39,410 nt of DNA, from assembly GCF_902706605.1 (NCBI RefSeq), contig NZ_CACSLH010000028.1, positions 1 through 39,410 on the forward strand. Reading direction: 5' to 3'. Below the pieces are notes generated by a model that saw only the letters and a program-made list of their open reading frames with translations, searched no databases and was not told where the DNA came from. Positions 17,512 through 26,887 of this stretch are shown here, in pieces. The stretch's first letter is position 1; each line of letters opens with the position of its first letter. The stretch comes from Enterococcus sp. CSURQ0835. GTDB lineage: Bacteria > Bacillota > Bacilli > Lactobacillales > Enterococcaceae. A program made the position numbers and the translations under genes.

Positions 17512-18513
17512 TTATAAACGATTGATCACTTCATCCACATTTTTGATCATCACCGAAATCGTTCCGTCTGGATTGCTAGTAAATTCGATCAAGTCAGGAT
17601 TGCGATACACTTCTAGCGGCACGATCAACTCGATCCCATTTGATAATTTTAATTTTTGCTTCCCGTATTTTTTCTCTGTGATCGTTTTAGCATCCCGCAG
17701 TAAAGGTGCTTGATCGATATACCCTTTTTCCGCGACTTCTTCTTTAAACGCTTGCTTGGCAGTCAGATTTGTTTTAAAAACTTTTTCCGCCACCGCTTCT
17801 GCATCGATCTGACCTGTCTCTTCTACACTTTCATAAACGGCTTCTTTCACATCTGCCACTACATCATGCTTCGGCGCTTCAAATTTAGCTCCGATCTTTT
17901 CCGCGACCTTTTTGATCACTTTAACATTTTCTTCCAGTGAGGGCAGCGGCTGAGCTTCAATCACGCGTGTTGAAAAATACCATTGCTTTGTACCAGAGAA
18001 AACATATTTTTTCTCGATCAATTCATACGTCAGATCACTTAGATTCAAGCTCAACCCTTCATCGGCTTTTTGCGTTTTGCCGGATAACAATGCTTGGTGC
18101 ACGATCAATTCATTTTGAACGCCGGCTTCTCCGCTATCGATCAAATGAGTATAGCCTTCATGGTAATCTACTTTCAAAAAGGCTAAGTATAATTGCGTAT
18201 CTTGCTCATACAACACGACAAAAATATCACAACTAGGTGCTTCTTCACTTGCTTGATACTGTTCATACCATCGCTCGGTGATGGCTTGGCTACACGCGAT
18301 AAAATCGGTTTGGGCTTGCTGACTCAACGTGGCAAACGCTGAACTTGCTACTAGCGTTCCCGTTTTAGTCTGCGCGCTCGCTAATTTTTGGATCTTTTTA
18401 ATCAAATACTCCCGCACAAATTCTTTAGTCAAATCTAACGGTTGGGTTGAAAAGATCGGTCCTGTCTGCCGATCGATAATTTGTAAAATTGCTTGTTTTA
18501 AATAAATGTCCAT
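17512..18513 (-). CDS. nucleoid-associated protein (NA37/YejK-like)
   Basis: The protein has 333 residues and matches the 37-kDa nucleoid-associated family: N-terminal IYLKQAILQIIDRQTG, central DIFVVLYEQDTQLYLAFLKVDY, and C-terminal LKLSNGIELIVPLEVYRNPDLIEFTSNPDGTISVMIKNV. In Gram-negatives YejK binds DNA; in Firmicutes the function is not established. ATG 18513 is chosen since AAGGA lies eight bases upstream; ATG 18522 abuts that site. It is divergent from a TetR-type regulator. Confidence 0.82.
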   Translation of the reverse strand: MDIYLKQAILQIIDRQTGPIFSTQPLDLTKEFVREYLIKKIQKLASAQTKTGTLVASSAFATLSQQAQTDFIACSQAITERWYEQYQASEEAPSCDIFVVLYEQDTQLYLAFLKVDYHEGYTHLIDSGEAGVQNELIVHQALLSGKTQKADEGLSLNLSDLTYELIEKKYVFSGTKQWYFSTRVIEAQPLPSLEENVKVIKKVAEKIGAKFEAPKHDVVADVKEAVYESVEETGQIDAEAVAEKVFKTNLTAKQAFKEEVAEKGYIDQAPLLRDAKTITEKKYGKQKLKLSNGIELIVPLEVYRNPDLIEFTSNPDGTISVMIKNVDEVINRL

Positions 18514-18588
18514 CTCACTCATCCTTTCGCCTTTGTCATCATACCGAACTCACTGCATTTCCTCAACTAAAACCAAACAAAATTATGC

Positions 18589-18603
18589 TATACTCAAGTT
18601 GAG
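18589..18603 (+). promoter_or_regulatory. -10 and overlapping dyad upstream of the TetR gene
   Basis: TATACT (18589-18594) overlaps the 11-base palindrome CTCAA-G-TTGAG (18593-18603), just before the ribosome site. The placement fits autorepression, but the site is short. The -35 is unclear. Confidence 0.35.
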
Positions 18604-18616
18604 AGGAGGGAACCCG

Positions 18617-19210
18617 ATGCCAAAATCGACCTTCAATAACCTGCCCCCTGAAAAACAAGCCCATGTGCGCGCTGTCTTATTAGATATTTTTTATCAAAAA
18701 CCCGTCAGTCAAGTCAAAGTCAGCGAGATCGTCGCAGCGCTTCAAATGTCCCGCGGTATTTTTTATAAGTATTTCGAAGACTTGACAGAAGCTTATGAGT
18801 ATTTGATCCATTACTATGCTGGTCAGATCCACGGTGAGATCATCGCCTCCATCATGAGCTATACTGGAGATTATTTCAAAGGAATCGAAAAGTTTCTTCT
18901 ATTATATATCGATCTTCCCGCTAATGATCCGCGCCAAAAACAATTGATCTTGCTTACACAAAATTCCTATTTGTTTTCTGAGCGTGCGCTAGAGGATTTT
19001 CACGGTCTGCATAAATGGCAAGAGATCTTAGCCAACAATCACTTTATGATGGACACCGAAGCTGAACAGATCAGTTTTTTATATTTTTCCATGAAACTCG
19101 TGATCGATTCACTGACAGATATGCTAGCCAATGATTGGGGAAAAACTGAACTGCTGCAAGACTTTCATTTCAAAACTACTTGGCTCCTTCAAGGTATCAA
19201 AAAAGTCTGA
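18617..19210 (+). CDS. TetR/AcrR family transcriptional regulator
   Basis: The protein has 197 residues. The N-terminal helix-turn-helix (about 15-60) reads VRAVLLDIFYQKPVSQVKVSEIVAALQMSRGIFYKYFED, a classic TetR fold. The C-terminal ligand domain is not assignable. GAGGAGGG lies upstream of ATG 18617. It is divergent from the nucleoid-associated protein gene, with 103 bases between the starts. Its targets are unknown. Confidence 0.88.
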   Translation: MPKSTFNNLPPEKQAHVRAVLLDIFYQKPVSQVKVSEIVAALQMSRGIFYKYFEDLTEAYEYLIHYYAGQIHGEIIASIMSYTGDYFKGIEKFLLLYIDLPANDPRQKQLILLTQNSYLFSERALEDFHGLHKWQEILANNHFMMDTEAEQISFLYFSMKLVIDSLTDMLANDWGKTELLQDFHFKTTWLLQGIKKV

Positions 19211-19238
19211 ACCAAAATCGGTTCAGACTTTTTTTACG
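19200..19238 (+). terminator. terminator of the TetR gene
   Basis: The stem AAAAGTCTGAACC/GGTTCAGACTTTT is followed by T residues and overlaps the stop codon. Confidence 0.9.
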
Positions 19239-19321
19239 ACGCATTGCCATCACTCATGCGTTACTTTCCTGTTTTAGGACTTGACTAAAAAGTTAACACT
19301 AGCCATTTTTTCAGCTTCATC

Positions 19322-21229
19322 CTAGTAAACACGAGCTTTTTCAGCCGTTTGTTTTTTGACTAGATCCATAAATTCTTGTTTGCTTAATTCTTGGACTTCT
19401 TTAGATCCATGTTTTCGGACTGCAAATTTATCTCCATTGACCTCGTTGTCCCCGATCACTAACACATACGGTGATTTTTGCATTTCCGCATCCCGGATCT
19501 TTTTCCCTAATTTTTCATTCCGGACATCTTTTGAAACGCGGATACCGTTTGCTTGGAATTCATGGTAAAGTTCTTCCACATAAGGTTCATGGCTTTCTGC
19601 CACCGACAACAATTCGACTTGTTTTGGTGCTAACCAAACTGGGAAAGCACCAGCATAATGTTCAATCAAAATCCCTAAGAAACGATCGAGTGAACCAAAG
19701 ACGGCCCGATGGATCATGACGGGGCGAACTTTTTCGTTGTTCTCATCGACGAAACTCAAATCAAATTTTTCTGGCATTTGGAAATCGAGCTGGACAGTTG
19801 CACATTGGTGACTGCGATTCAACGCATCTTTGATATGAATATCGATCTTCGGACCATAAAAAGCGCCATCGCCTTCATTGATATTGTATTGATAGCCTAG
19901 ATCACCTAACACTTCTTTTAACGAAGCTTCAGCTTTGTCCCACATCGCGATCTCACCCATGAAATCATCTGGCCGCGTGGAAAGTTCCACCGAATATTCA
20001 AAGCCGAACACTTTGTACACTTCATCGATGATCTTCAGAGCAAGTGCGATCTCTTGTTTGATTTGATCAGGTCGAACAAAAATATGAGCATCATCTTGAC
20101 AGAATGTCCGCACGCGTAACAATCCATTTAAAGCTCCGCTGAATTCATGACGATGGACTTGTCCAAACTCAGCCATGCGGATCGGTAAATCACGATAAGA
20201 ACGAACTTGATCTTTATAGATCAAACAATGTCCAGGACAATTCATCGGTTTCAAAGCGTAGTCTTGATCATCGACTTTTGTAAAATACATATTGTCTTTA
20301 TAATGATCCCAGTGACCAGAGCGTTCCCATAAACGTTGATTCATGATCAACGGTGTTTTAACTTCTTTGTAATCGTATTTCGCTTGGAGTTCTCGTAAGA
20401 ATTTTTCCAACTCATTGCGGACAGTCTGACCATTTTCTAAATAAAATGGCATCCCAGGTGCTTCTTCAGAAAACATAAACAAATCTAATTCTTTACCTAA
20501 TTTTTGATGGCTACGTTTTTCAGATTCTTCTAAGAAATTCAAGTAGTGATCAAGCTCAGCTTTAGAGGCAAAGACTGCACCATTTACACGTTGCAACATT
20601 TCATTTTCAGCATTGCCTTGCCAATACGCGCCGGAAACTTTTAGCAATTTGAAATCTTTGACTTGATGCAGATCAAGGACATAAGGTGCTTGAGCAAAGT
20701 CCGCCACATCCCCTAACTGATAAAGATAAACTTTTTCATTTGCAGGCAGTTGTGCCAATAAAGCGGCTTTCAGGTCGTTATCTTTAAAAATCTCTTGCGC
20801 TTGTGCGGCACTCATTGGTTCGCTTTTGATCAAACCACCTTGTTTTTGAATTTTTTCCATCTCTTGTTGCACATCTTTTAATTCCAAAACACTCAGCGGT
20901 TGAGGTAAGCGCATATCGGCATAAAAACCATTTTCATCGACTTGAGTTTCCGCTGCGACGACTTCAGGATACCGATTTTTGATCGCTTGAGCAAAAATCA
21001 ACCCGGCACTGCGACGTAAGGCAGCCAAACCTTCTGCACTGTTGCGATCATAAAAAGCAATTTTACTAGCTTTATTGACTGGAGCTGCTAAGTCAACCAA
21101 TTGACCATCGATACTTCCAACTACTGCAGCTTTTGCGTGTTCTTTTGCTATCTCATACAAGGTGGTTCCGGCCACCACCATTTGTTTGCTTCCATCGGAA
21201 AATACGATTTCAAATTCATTGTTTGCCAT
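19322..21229 (-). CDS. thrS: threonine-tRNA ligase
   Basis: This class II synthetase charges tRNA-Thr. Its 635 residues carry a TGS domain (about 1-62), the second additional (editing) domain, and the catalytic core with motif 2 region RMAEFGQVHRHEFSGALNGLLRVR, zinc-ligand Cys in ALKPMNCPGHCLIY, and motif 3 HRAVFGSLDRFLGILIEHYAG. The anticodon-binding domain is at about 535-635. The start at 21229 has AAGG directly next to the ATG, an unusually short spacing, but MANNEFEIVF is where the TGS domain should begin. Expression is controlled by an upstream T-box. Confidence 0.95.
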   Translation of the reverse strand: MANNEFEIVFSDGSKQMVVAGTTLYEIAKEHAKAAVVGSIDGQLVDLAAPVNKASKIAFYDRNSAEGLAALRRSAGLIFAQAIKNRYPEVVAAETQVDENGFYADMRLPQPLSVLELKDVQQEMEKIQKQGGLIKSEPMSAAQAQEIFKDNDLKAALLAQLPANEKVYLYQLGDVADFAQAPYVLDLHQVKDFKLLKVSGAYWQGNAENEMLQRVNGAVFASKAELDHYLNFLEESEKRSHQKLGKELDLFMFSEEAPGMPFYLENGQTVRNELEKFLRELQAKYDYKEVKTPLIMNQRLWERSGHWDHYKDNMYFTKVDDQDYALKPMNCPGHCLIYKDQVRSYRDLPIRMAEFGQVHRHEFSGALNGLLRVRTFCQDDAHIFVRPDQIKQEIALALKIIDEVYKVFGFEYSVELSTRPDDFMGEIAMWDKAEASLKEVLGDLGYQYNINEGDGAFYGPKIDIHIKDALNRSHQCATVQLDFQMPEKFDLSFVDENNEKVRPVMIHRAVFGSLDRFLGILIEHYAGAFPVWLAPKQVELLSVAESHEPYVEELYHEFQANGIRVSKDVRNEKLGKKIRDAEMQKSPYVLVIGDNEVNGDKFAVRKHGSKEVQELSKQEFMDLVKKQTAEKARVY

Positions 21230-21266
21230 CCTTATTCAACTCCATTCTCTACTTTAGTTTAAATAT

Positions 21267-21507
21267 AAAAAAACACGTCCCCTAAAAAAGGGACGTGTGA
21301 TTAACGTGTTACCACCCATGTTCCCAAGAAAAAAATTCTTTTCTTGGCTCATTGCGATCCATTAACGGGCATCACTCGATCAGACTTTTACTGATAGTTC
21401 GAAGGGAGTAAATCTAATGATTCAACTAGAAGCTTCCAGCCTTGGCTTCTTTCTCTGGCGTCAACTCACTTAGATCCATGTCCTTGTCAGCACTGTTTTA
21501 TTAACTT
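21267..21507 (-). promoter_or_regulatory. T-box riboswitch leader of thrS
   Basis: On the minus strand the leader contains the T-box core GGGTGGTAACACG (complement of 21305-21317), an AGTGAGTTG stem I element, and a terminator ACACGTCCC/GGGACGTGT with T-run (21267-21298). T-boxes sense uncharged tRNA and switch between antiterminator and terminator. A likely specifier is ACT in the internal loop between GATCTA/TAGATT and AAGG/CCTT, matching threonine; I assign this codon with low confidence. Confidence 0.88.
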
Positions 21508-21513
21508 GCCATT

Positions 21514-21542
21514 AGAGTAATCCTTTCAAAACAGAAAGTCAA
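21514..21542 (-). promoter_or_regulatory. promoter of the thrS T-box leader
   Basis: TTGACT, a 17-base spacer and TACTCT lie on the minus strand just upstream of the leader. The -35 is good and the -10 is weak. Confidence 0.5.
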
Positions 21543-21704
21543 GAAAAAGACTGGATCTTTTTTTAAGCATTTTGTGAAAAAGATTCAAAAATAAAACTCG
21601 GATAACCCTATGAGAGCAAGTAATAATTTTTCACTACTATTATTTCTTGTGAAAAAACCACAACGGTTAAAAGAACAGACTACCTTCATGAAATTTTAAT
21701 TTTT

Positions 21705-22664
21705 TTATGGAAGAGCCGTGCTGCTAGTCGTCGTCGTTTCAGCGGGCGTGCCTTGACTCGCACTTGGCATAGTGACGCTTTGACCGTTGAGGATCGTTTC
21801 AAATCCGTTTTTCAAAGCTTGGCTTTTTGTTTTTTTAAATTCAAATGGATCGTTCATCTTCGCTTTACTCAAACGCGTCACATAAATTTTAGGCTCTCCA
21901 TTTTGGATCATGAAAAAATACAAATGCTTTTGGTGGGGCATCCCGGTTTCCGCATCTGAATACGCACCGACTAGTGACGTACCACGGGTTTTACGCGTTA
22001 CTTGATTGCGCCAAACGACTTCTGTTTTTTCGCCGTCCAAATACACTTTAGCCAATAGATCTTGCGGCAACGCCACGCCATAAAAATGTCCGTTTTTATC
22101 CGGTGAGATCTCGTTATACTGCTGATGCATCGTCGTGCCCCAATCAGCCATGAACTGACTGAGAGCTAAACTTTTTTGGGCGTTCCATAACAAATTTTCT
22201 GCAGGCTGTGCCGCTTGATCGGCTGGATCATGTTCTTCTTTTTTCAATTGTTCCAAGGCTTGCTGATAACTAACCGTTAGTTTTTCATGAGCGACTAATT
22301 TGTTATTCTTACGTAATTTATTTCCTGCTAAGATCTCTTTGATCTGCTGGTAATTTCCCGCCTTTTCCAATTGTTCTACTTGCCGCAATAATTCAACGGA
22401 CGCTTTATTCTCCGCAATGTCGTGTTTAATATTTGGATCATGAGCGAGCGCTTGGTTATATAAGGCTAAGGCCCGCGTTAAATTATTTTCCGCCACTTGT
22501 TTTTGCGCTTCTTTTAGTAATTGGCGCACATATTTTTCATCCGCACGTTCGACTTTTACCGATTGTTGAGAAGTTTTGGTCAATGGATCTGTGGTGTCTT
22601 TTCCACCGCCACAACCAGCTAAAAGGAGGACTGTCAAAGCCATACTCAAATAAATTTTCTTCAT
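21705..22664 (-). CDS. DUF4767 domain lipoprotein
   Basis: A 319-residue secreted lipoprotein with lipobox LLAGC near residue 18. Residues about 45-150 are Gln/Ala/Leu-rich helices resembling tetratricopeptide-like pairs (ALALYNQALAHDPN). The C-terminal half (about 175-300) starts LLWNAQKSLALSQFMADWG and has HFYGVALPQDL and YVTRLSKAKMNDPFEFKKT, matching DUF4767 of Lactobacillales lipoproteins. Function is unknown. The last residues form a Thr/Ser-rich tail. AGGAG precedes ATG 22664 by eight bases. It is divergent from the nitroreductase. Confidence 0.82.
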   Translation of the reverse strand: MKKIYLSMALTVLLLAGCGGGKDTTDPLTKTSQQSVKVERADEKYVRQLLKEAQKQVAENNLTRALALYNQALAHDPNIKHDIAENKASVELLRQVEQLEKAGNYQQIKEILAGNKLRKNNKLVAHEKLTVSYQQALEQLKKEEHDPADQAAQPAENLLWNAQKSLALSQFMADWGTTMHQQYNEISPDKNGHFYGVALPQDLLAKVYLDGEKTEVVWRNQVTRKTRGTSLVGAYSDAETGMPHQKHLYFFMIQNGEPKIYVTRLSKAKMNDPFEFKKTKSQALKNGFETILNGQSVTMPSASQGTPAETTTTSSTALP

Positions 22665-22723
22665 GTAACATGCTCCTAATTCTTTTTTTCTAGTGTAACA
22701 TGAATCGCCGCCAGTCAGAATTA

Positions 22724-22752
22724 TTGCACAGAAGAAAACTGCTCGTTATACT
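22724..22752 (+). promoter_or_regulatory. promoter of the nitroreductase gene
   Basis: TTGCAC, a 17-base spacer and TATACT end about 28 bases before the start codon. Confidence 0.7.
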
Positions 22753-22780
22753 AGGTCGTGCCAGAAAAAGGAGGAATTAC

Positions 22781-23512
22781 ATGGAATTATTTGACCAAAT
22801 GCTTCAGCACACATCCGTACGCTCGTTTGAAGCACGCAAAGTACCCTCAGAACTAAAAGCCAAATTAGTAGCTGCTGCTCAAAGTGGCGCCAGTTCGAAT
22901 TTTCTACAAGCTTATTCAGTGATCGAAGTCCGCGACCCCAAAAAATTAGCGCAATTGGAAAAGATTGCCCATGCACCCGGTTACGTCAAAGACAGCGGCG
23001 TTTTTTATTTATTTGTCGCCGATCTGAATAAACACGCGCAAGTGTTGCAAACCCACGCTGCACCTTTGACGAATTTGAAAAGTATCGAATCGTTAACTGT
23101 TGCAATCGTCGATACGACGATCGCGGCCCAAAATATGGCAGTGTTTGCCGAATCCAGCGGTCTGAGGATTTGTTACATCGGTGGTATCCGCAATGATGTC
23201 GCACAAGTTGCAAAACTTTTAGAGCTGCCAGCATTGACTTATCCGTTATTTGGTTTGACGATCGGCTATCCGAAACATAAAAATGAAGTCAAACCACGTT
23301 TGCCAGCAGACGCAGTCGTAGCTGTTGATCGCTACCAACTGTTGACTGCTGAAAAAATAGCCCGTTACGATGAAACGATGGCGACCTATTATGCTACCCG
23401 TTCGACGAATGCTACCCAAGCAAGTTGGTCGCAAAAAGTGTTGGCCCATTTTGAAATACCTCGCCGACCTGAGATTCGAACTTTTTTAGCTCAACAAGGT
23501 TTTGAACTTTAA
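22781..23512 (+). CDS. NfsA/FRP-type NADPH nitroreductase
   Basis: A 243-residue flavoenzyme of the oxygen-insensitive nitroreductase family. The N-terminal flavin-binding segment has HTSVRSFEARKVPSELKAKLVAAAQSGASSNFLQAYSVI; the central part has AAQNMAVFAESSGLRICYIGGIRND and a PLFGLTIGYP segment, as in NfsA/FRP. It would reduce nitroaromatics, quinones or flavins with NAD(P)H. AAAGGAGG fixes ATG 22781. It is a single gene convergent with the aldolase. Confidence 0.88.
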   Translation: MELFDQMLQHTSVRSFEARKVPSELKAKLVAAAQSGASSNFLQAYSVIEVRDPKKLAQLEKIAHAPGYVKDSGVFYLFVADLNKHAQVLQTHAAPLTNLKSIESLTVAIVDTTIAAQNMAVFAESSGLRICYIGGIRNDVAQVAKLLELPALTYPLFGLTIGYPKHKNEVKPRLPADAVVAVDRYQLLTAEKIARYDETMATYYATRSTNATQASWSQKVLAHFEIPRRPEIRTFLAQQGFEL

Positions 23513-23593
23513 AAAAGAGCGCTGAAGACTTAAATGAACCACTCCGCTACTTAACAGGGAGTGGTTCAAAGCTATCTTCAGTGCTCTTTTTAT
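23512..23593. terminator. long bidirectional terminator
   Basis: The outer stem AAAAGAGC.CTGAAGA / TCTTCAG.GCTCTTTT encloses an inner stem GAACCACTCC/GGGAGTGGTTC. It lies between the convergent nitroreductase and aldolase genes, with A- and T-runs on both sides. Confidence 0.88.
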
Positions 23594-23614
23594 TTATCTA
23601 TGGGGTAGTTCGAG

Positions 23615-24295
23615 TTACAAAGATGTGATTGTTCCGCCAGCACCATAGACTGCTTCCCAATCTTTAGTAAAATCGGTGACGGCTTGAGTAATCGATGGCA
23701 TCGCAAGCGCCTGTGCGATGATCTCAACACCCATCGTTGCTGCTTGCGCTCCCGCTTCTAAAGCAGCATTGACTTGCCCTGCATTTTTAAAGCTTGCCGC
23801 TAAAATTTTAGTTTGACTCCCAGAGCGTTGGATCTCTTTTGCCATTTCTGAAATTGCGGCTCGTGGATCAATATTTTGATTTTCCATCCGATTGAAATAC
23901 GGTGCGATATAATCAGCCCCGGCAGCGATCGCTAAATACGCTTGGAAGCGCGTATAGATTGCAGTGGCAGTTACATTGACTCCTCGGTGCTTCAATTCTT
24001 TGATCACTTTCAACCCGACTTCTGTCACTGGGACTTTGATAAAAACTTTTTGGTCGATCTTCGCTAGAATCGTTTCGGCATCCTGCAACATTCCCTCATA
24101 GTCGTCTGCCACGACTTGAACGTGAAGCGAATGACGCTCACCGATCAAACTACGAATCTTTTTCATATGCTCAAAAAAATCGACTTTACCTTCCTTTTTC
24201 ACGATCGAAGGATTTGAGGTCACGCCAGCGATCGGTAAGATCCCGACATATTTTTCGATTTCAGCCAAATTAGCTGTGTCTAACATAAATTCCAT
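23615..24295 (-). CDS. fsa: fructose-6-phosphate aldolase / transaldolase-like protein
   Basis: A 226-residue class I aldolase of the small transaldolase (TalC/FSA/MipB) group. It has MLDTANLAEIEKY, the phosphate or substrate motif GVTSNPSIV, the Schiff-base lysine in VFIKVPVT, and YIAPYFNRMENQNIDP. Members cleave fructose 6-phosphate or act as transaldolases; sequence alone does not decide. AAGGAG lies eight bases before ATG 24295. The upstream SorC-type regulator, on the same strand, is a plausible controller. Confidence 0.88.
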   Translation of the reverse strand: MEFMLDTANLAEIEKYVGILPIAGVTSNPSIVKKEGKVDFFEHMKKIRSLIGERHSLHVQVVADDYEGMLQDAETILAKIDQKVFIKVPVTEVGLKVIKELKHRGVNVTATAIYTRFQAYLAIAAGADYIAPYFNRMENQNIDPRAAISEMAKEIQRSGSQTKILAASFKNAGQVNAALEAGAQAATMGVEIIAQALAMPSITQAVTDFTKDWEAVYGAGGTITSL

Positions 24296-24340
24296 CTAAG
24301 CCACTCCTTTTTACAGTTGGTTGCTCCAACCTTTTGTTCT

Positions 24341-24363
24341 AGCATAGCACGACTCGTTTACAA
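24341..24363 (-). promoter_or_regulatory. extended -10 and cre-like site upstream of fsa
   Basis: On the minus strand TGCTATGCT (extended -10) lies about 45 bases before fsa. Just upstream, TTGTAAACGAGTCGT (24349-24363) matches the left half of the CcpA cre consensus well (TGTAAACG) but misses two positions in the right half. Confidence 0.35.
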
Positions 24364-24461
24364 AAATCAGCCACTACTAGAGGAAAAAAATGCCGATCAC
24401 TATATTGCCAACTGATGTCCCGCACAAAAAAATCTTTCCTTCACAAATGTGCAAATTCCAA

Positions 24462-25412
24462 TTAATCAGCTAGTGCTAAAATTTTCTCCGCCGTCTCTTG
24501 ATCGGTGATCAACGTATTGATCGCTTGGCTGTTCAAAACAGCTAAAATCGAACCAGCTTTTTTGATTCCTCGTGCTACAGCGACACGTTGCGGTACTTGT
24601 GCTAGTTCAGTCAAACTTAAACCAATCGTCCGTTTCGTTAGCGAGCTGTTCAAAACTTTCCCATCCCGATTCAAAAACCGACAACAACAATCAGCTACTG
24701 CGGCTTGCAATTTCAATTCTTCTAAATCCGTTTCAGTCAACAGATCGCGCCACTGACTTTTTTGATAACTCAACGGTCCCCCGATCCCCACCAAAGCAAT
24801 GTCCAAATGCTGCCAATAGTTTTTCAATTCATGAAAGTATTTTGACTGAACGATCCCAGCAGCTAATGCTTGATTTTCTTGGACCACCATCGCATTGATA
24901 AAAACGCTTGTGCCTTGAAATTTTTTCGCTAGTTCATAAACTAGCGTATTGACATGAAACTGTGACCGAATATGGCTTGGTCCACCTACGATTGGAACGG
25001 CTATGATGTTCCGTAATTGTTTAGGTTCCAGCTGTTCAATCATTTGTCCTAGTGAAGCGCCCCAAGCTACTCCGATCACTTGACCATCTTTTACTTGCCG
25101 CCGTAGCCAGCTTTCCGCGGTTTGCGCCAAGTTCAATTCTTTTTGTGCTTCACTTCTCATCGGCTCACTGGGTGCCAATTCGACTTTTTCCAACCCGAAC
25201 CGCTGCTTGACTTTTGCTTCTAAAGCAAACAACTCAGGATCGAACTGATTGAGTTTGATCTCTATCAAGCCGCTTTTTTTCGCTTGCGTCAACATCCGAC
25301 TGACTGTCGTCCGATCGACATTCAGCTCTTTGGCGATCTCAGCTTGCTTTTTTTCTGCTACGTAATATAAGTAGGCTGCCTTTGCCAATTGTTTTTGTTT
25401 CTCCCAGTTCAT
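24462..25412 (-). CDS. SorC-family sugar-responsive regulator
   Basis: A 316-residue regulator. The N-terminal helix-turn-helix (about 10-55) reads AAYLYYVAEKKQAEIAKELNVDRTTVSRMLTQAKKSGL. The C-terminal sugar-binding domain of the SorC/CggR type has IGVAWGASLGQMIEQL, IVGGPSHIRSQFHVNTLVYELAKKF and LVGIGGP, and ends with GIKKAGSILAVLNSQAINTLITD. Such proteins bind phosphosugars. It lies upstream of the aldolase gene on the same strand, so it probably regulates that gene. Confidence 0.87.
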   Translation of the reverse strand: MNWEKQKQLAKAAYLYYVAEKKQAEIAKELNVDRTTVSRMLTQAKKSGLIEIKLNQFDPELFALEAKVKQRFGLEKVELAPSEPMRSEAQKELNLAQTAESWLRRQVKDGQVIGVAWGASLGQMIEQLEPKQLRNIIAVPIVGGPSHIRSQFHVNTLVYELAKKFQGTSVFINAMVVQENQALAAGIVQSKYFHELKNYWQHLDIALVGIGGPLSYQKSQWRDLLTETDLEELKLQAAVADCCCRFLNRDGKVLNSSLTKRTIGLSLTELAQVPQRVAVARGIKKAGSILAVLNSQAINTLITDQETAEKILALAD

Positions 25413-25466
25413 CTTGTTATCACCTTCTTATTTTTACTATAGCAAAAAATCTCAGTGCAACCCAGC

Positions 25467-25512
25467 AAAAAAAGATGCCACTAGCAGTTGCCTCCTAGTG
25501 ACATCTTTTCTT
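25467..25512 (-). terminator. terminator of pepC
   Basis: On the minus strand AAAAGATG.CACTAG / CTAGTG.CATCTTTT is followed by T residues. Confidence 0.85.
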
Positions 25513-25522
25513 TTTAAATCAG

Positions 25523-26851
25523 TTAAGCTAATGCACCCATCGGATCCCAAGGGGCTAAAACTTTCGGCTCTGCTTCAAAAGCAGCTTGTTGTTCTTTAGT
25601 CAATAAATCTTTGCGCACCACGATTTGGTAAGTGTATTGGTCCATCCAGTCATCACTCATGACGAAAAAGCCTTTGTCGCCAACTTTTTCACCCCAACTG
25701 TTTTCAACTTTCCACTTTGTTGAATTGCCATCGATCAAATCAACACCCGTTAAAACCATCGCGTGAGTCATCATGCTCTCGCCTAGATCCAAACGCTCTG
25801 CTTTGGTCATCGTAAAATCAGTATCGAACAAATCATTGATATCATACGCATCAAGTGCCATGATCCCAGTGTCTCGAGTCGAAGATTGACCAACATCACA
25901 ACCAAACCAAACGGATTCACCTTGTTCTAATTGCGCAATCGCTAATTTTTTGAACGCGGACATCTCAAGATTCAAATACTTGACTTGCTTGCCACCGACG
26001 ACATTGCCTAACCGTGAGACAGTGTACGATTGATCAAACGGTTTGTCCGCAGTTGGTGCATTGATGATGCTAACATATTGATCTAAGTCAACGCCGACAT
26101 ACTGATCGTAAAAGCTTTGCGGTGTCAGGTCGCGATCAATGTGATAATTTTTTTCTTCATCCCGATATTCAAAGTCAAATGTTTCCGGCGGAGTCCCTAA
26201 AGCAATGGCTAAAATATCATAGACATGAGCTAACATCGTTTCTTTTTCTGCTTGGATCTTTTCAGCAGTCGCTTTTTCTGCTACCAGCTTCCGCAATGTA
26301 TTCGCATCTTTTCGCAATAATTTATTTAAATAGTTGTTCAATTCTCGTGAATTTGAGCTAGCTGACGTTTCTGGCATCACCGCTTTTGGCACGACACCAT
26401 ATTTTTGGAACAACGACACGATCATGTCCCACTGACCGCCATCTTGTTGCGGCATTTGCAATAAGAAAGCGACTTCCCGACTAGTTAAGGGCTCAGTAGC
26501 TGTGTCTAAAATATTTTCATAAAAGTAATTCGCTTTTTCGTATTTGTCCCAGAAAAAAGTATAGTTTTGTGATAGCTCAAAATCTTTCAGCTCAAACTTC
26601 GTCAAGATCTTATGTCGGAATGTATTGAGTGCGGCAAACATCCAGCAGCGGCCAGATTGTTTTTGGTTCGCGACTTTCCCGGTAGCTAGATCGATCGAAA
26701 AGACCGGTGTATTTTCCACATGTGTCGCTGGGTTTTCCGCTGAAGCATGGATACCATTTTTCACGACACTGCGTTGTAATGCAATTTGTTTTGGATTGGC
26801 TAAAAAGTTTTGCCGAAATGTGGTGGTAAGTTCTGGTTTGATTGCTGACAA
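25523..26851 (-). CDS. pepC: aminopeptidase C (bleomycin hydrolase family)
   Basis: A 442-residue cytoplasmic cysteine aminopeptidase of family C1B. The catalytic triad is visible: Cys in QKQSGRCWMFAALN, His in MMTHAMVLTG, Asn in VENSWGEKVG. The length is normal. The start is a TTG at 26851 with GGAGG eight bases upstream, reading M-SAIKPELTTTF. It lies 36 bases after the acyltransferase gene and is probably co-transcribed with it. Confidence 0.94.
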   Translation of the reverse strand: MSAIKPELTTTFRQNFLANPKQIALQRSVVKNGIHASAENPATHVENTPVFSIDLATGKVANQKQSGRCWMFAALNTFRHKILTKFELKDFELSQNYTFFWDKYEKANYFYENILDTATEPLTSREVAFLLQMPQQDGGQWDMIVSLFQKYGVVPKAVMPETSASSNSRELNNYLNKLLRKDANTLRKLVAEKATAEKIQAEKETMLAHVYDILAIALGTPPETFDFEYRDEEKNYHIDRDLTPQSFYDQYVGVDLDQYVSIINAPTADKPFDQSYTVSRLGNVVGGKQVKYLNLEMSAFKKLAIAQLEQGESVWFGCDVGQSSTRDTGIMALDAYDINDLFDTDFTMTKAERLDLGESMMTHAMVLTGVDLIDGNSTKWKVENSWGEKVGDKGFFVMSDDWMDQYTYQIVVRKDLLTKEQQAAFEAEPKVLAPWDPMGALA

Positions 26852-26887
26852 GTAAAGGACCTCCTAAATTAAATTGCAAGCGGTACG

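Noticed and set aside
22664-22703. Two TGTAACATG words near the start of the DUF4767 lipoprotein gene
   Set aside because: One lies over the start codon; spacing and placement do not match the LysM boxes, so it is probably chance.
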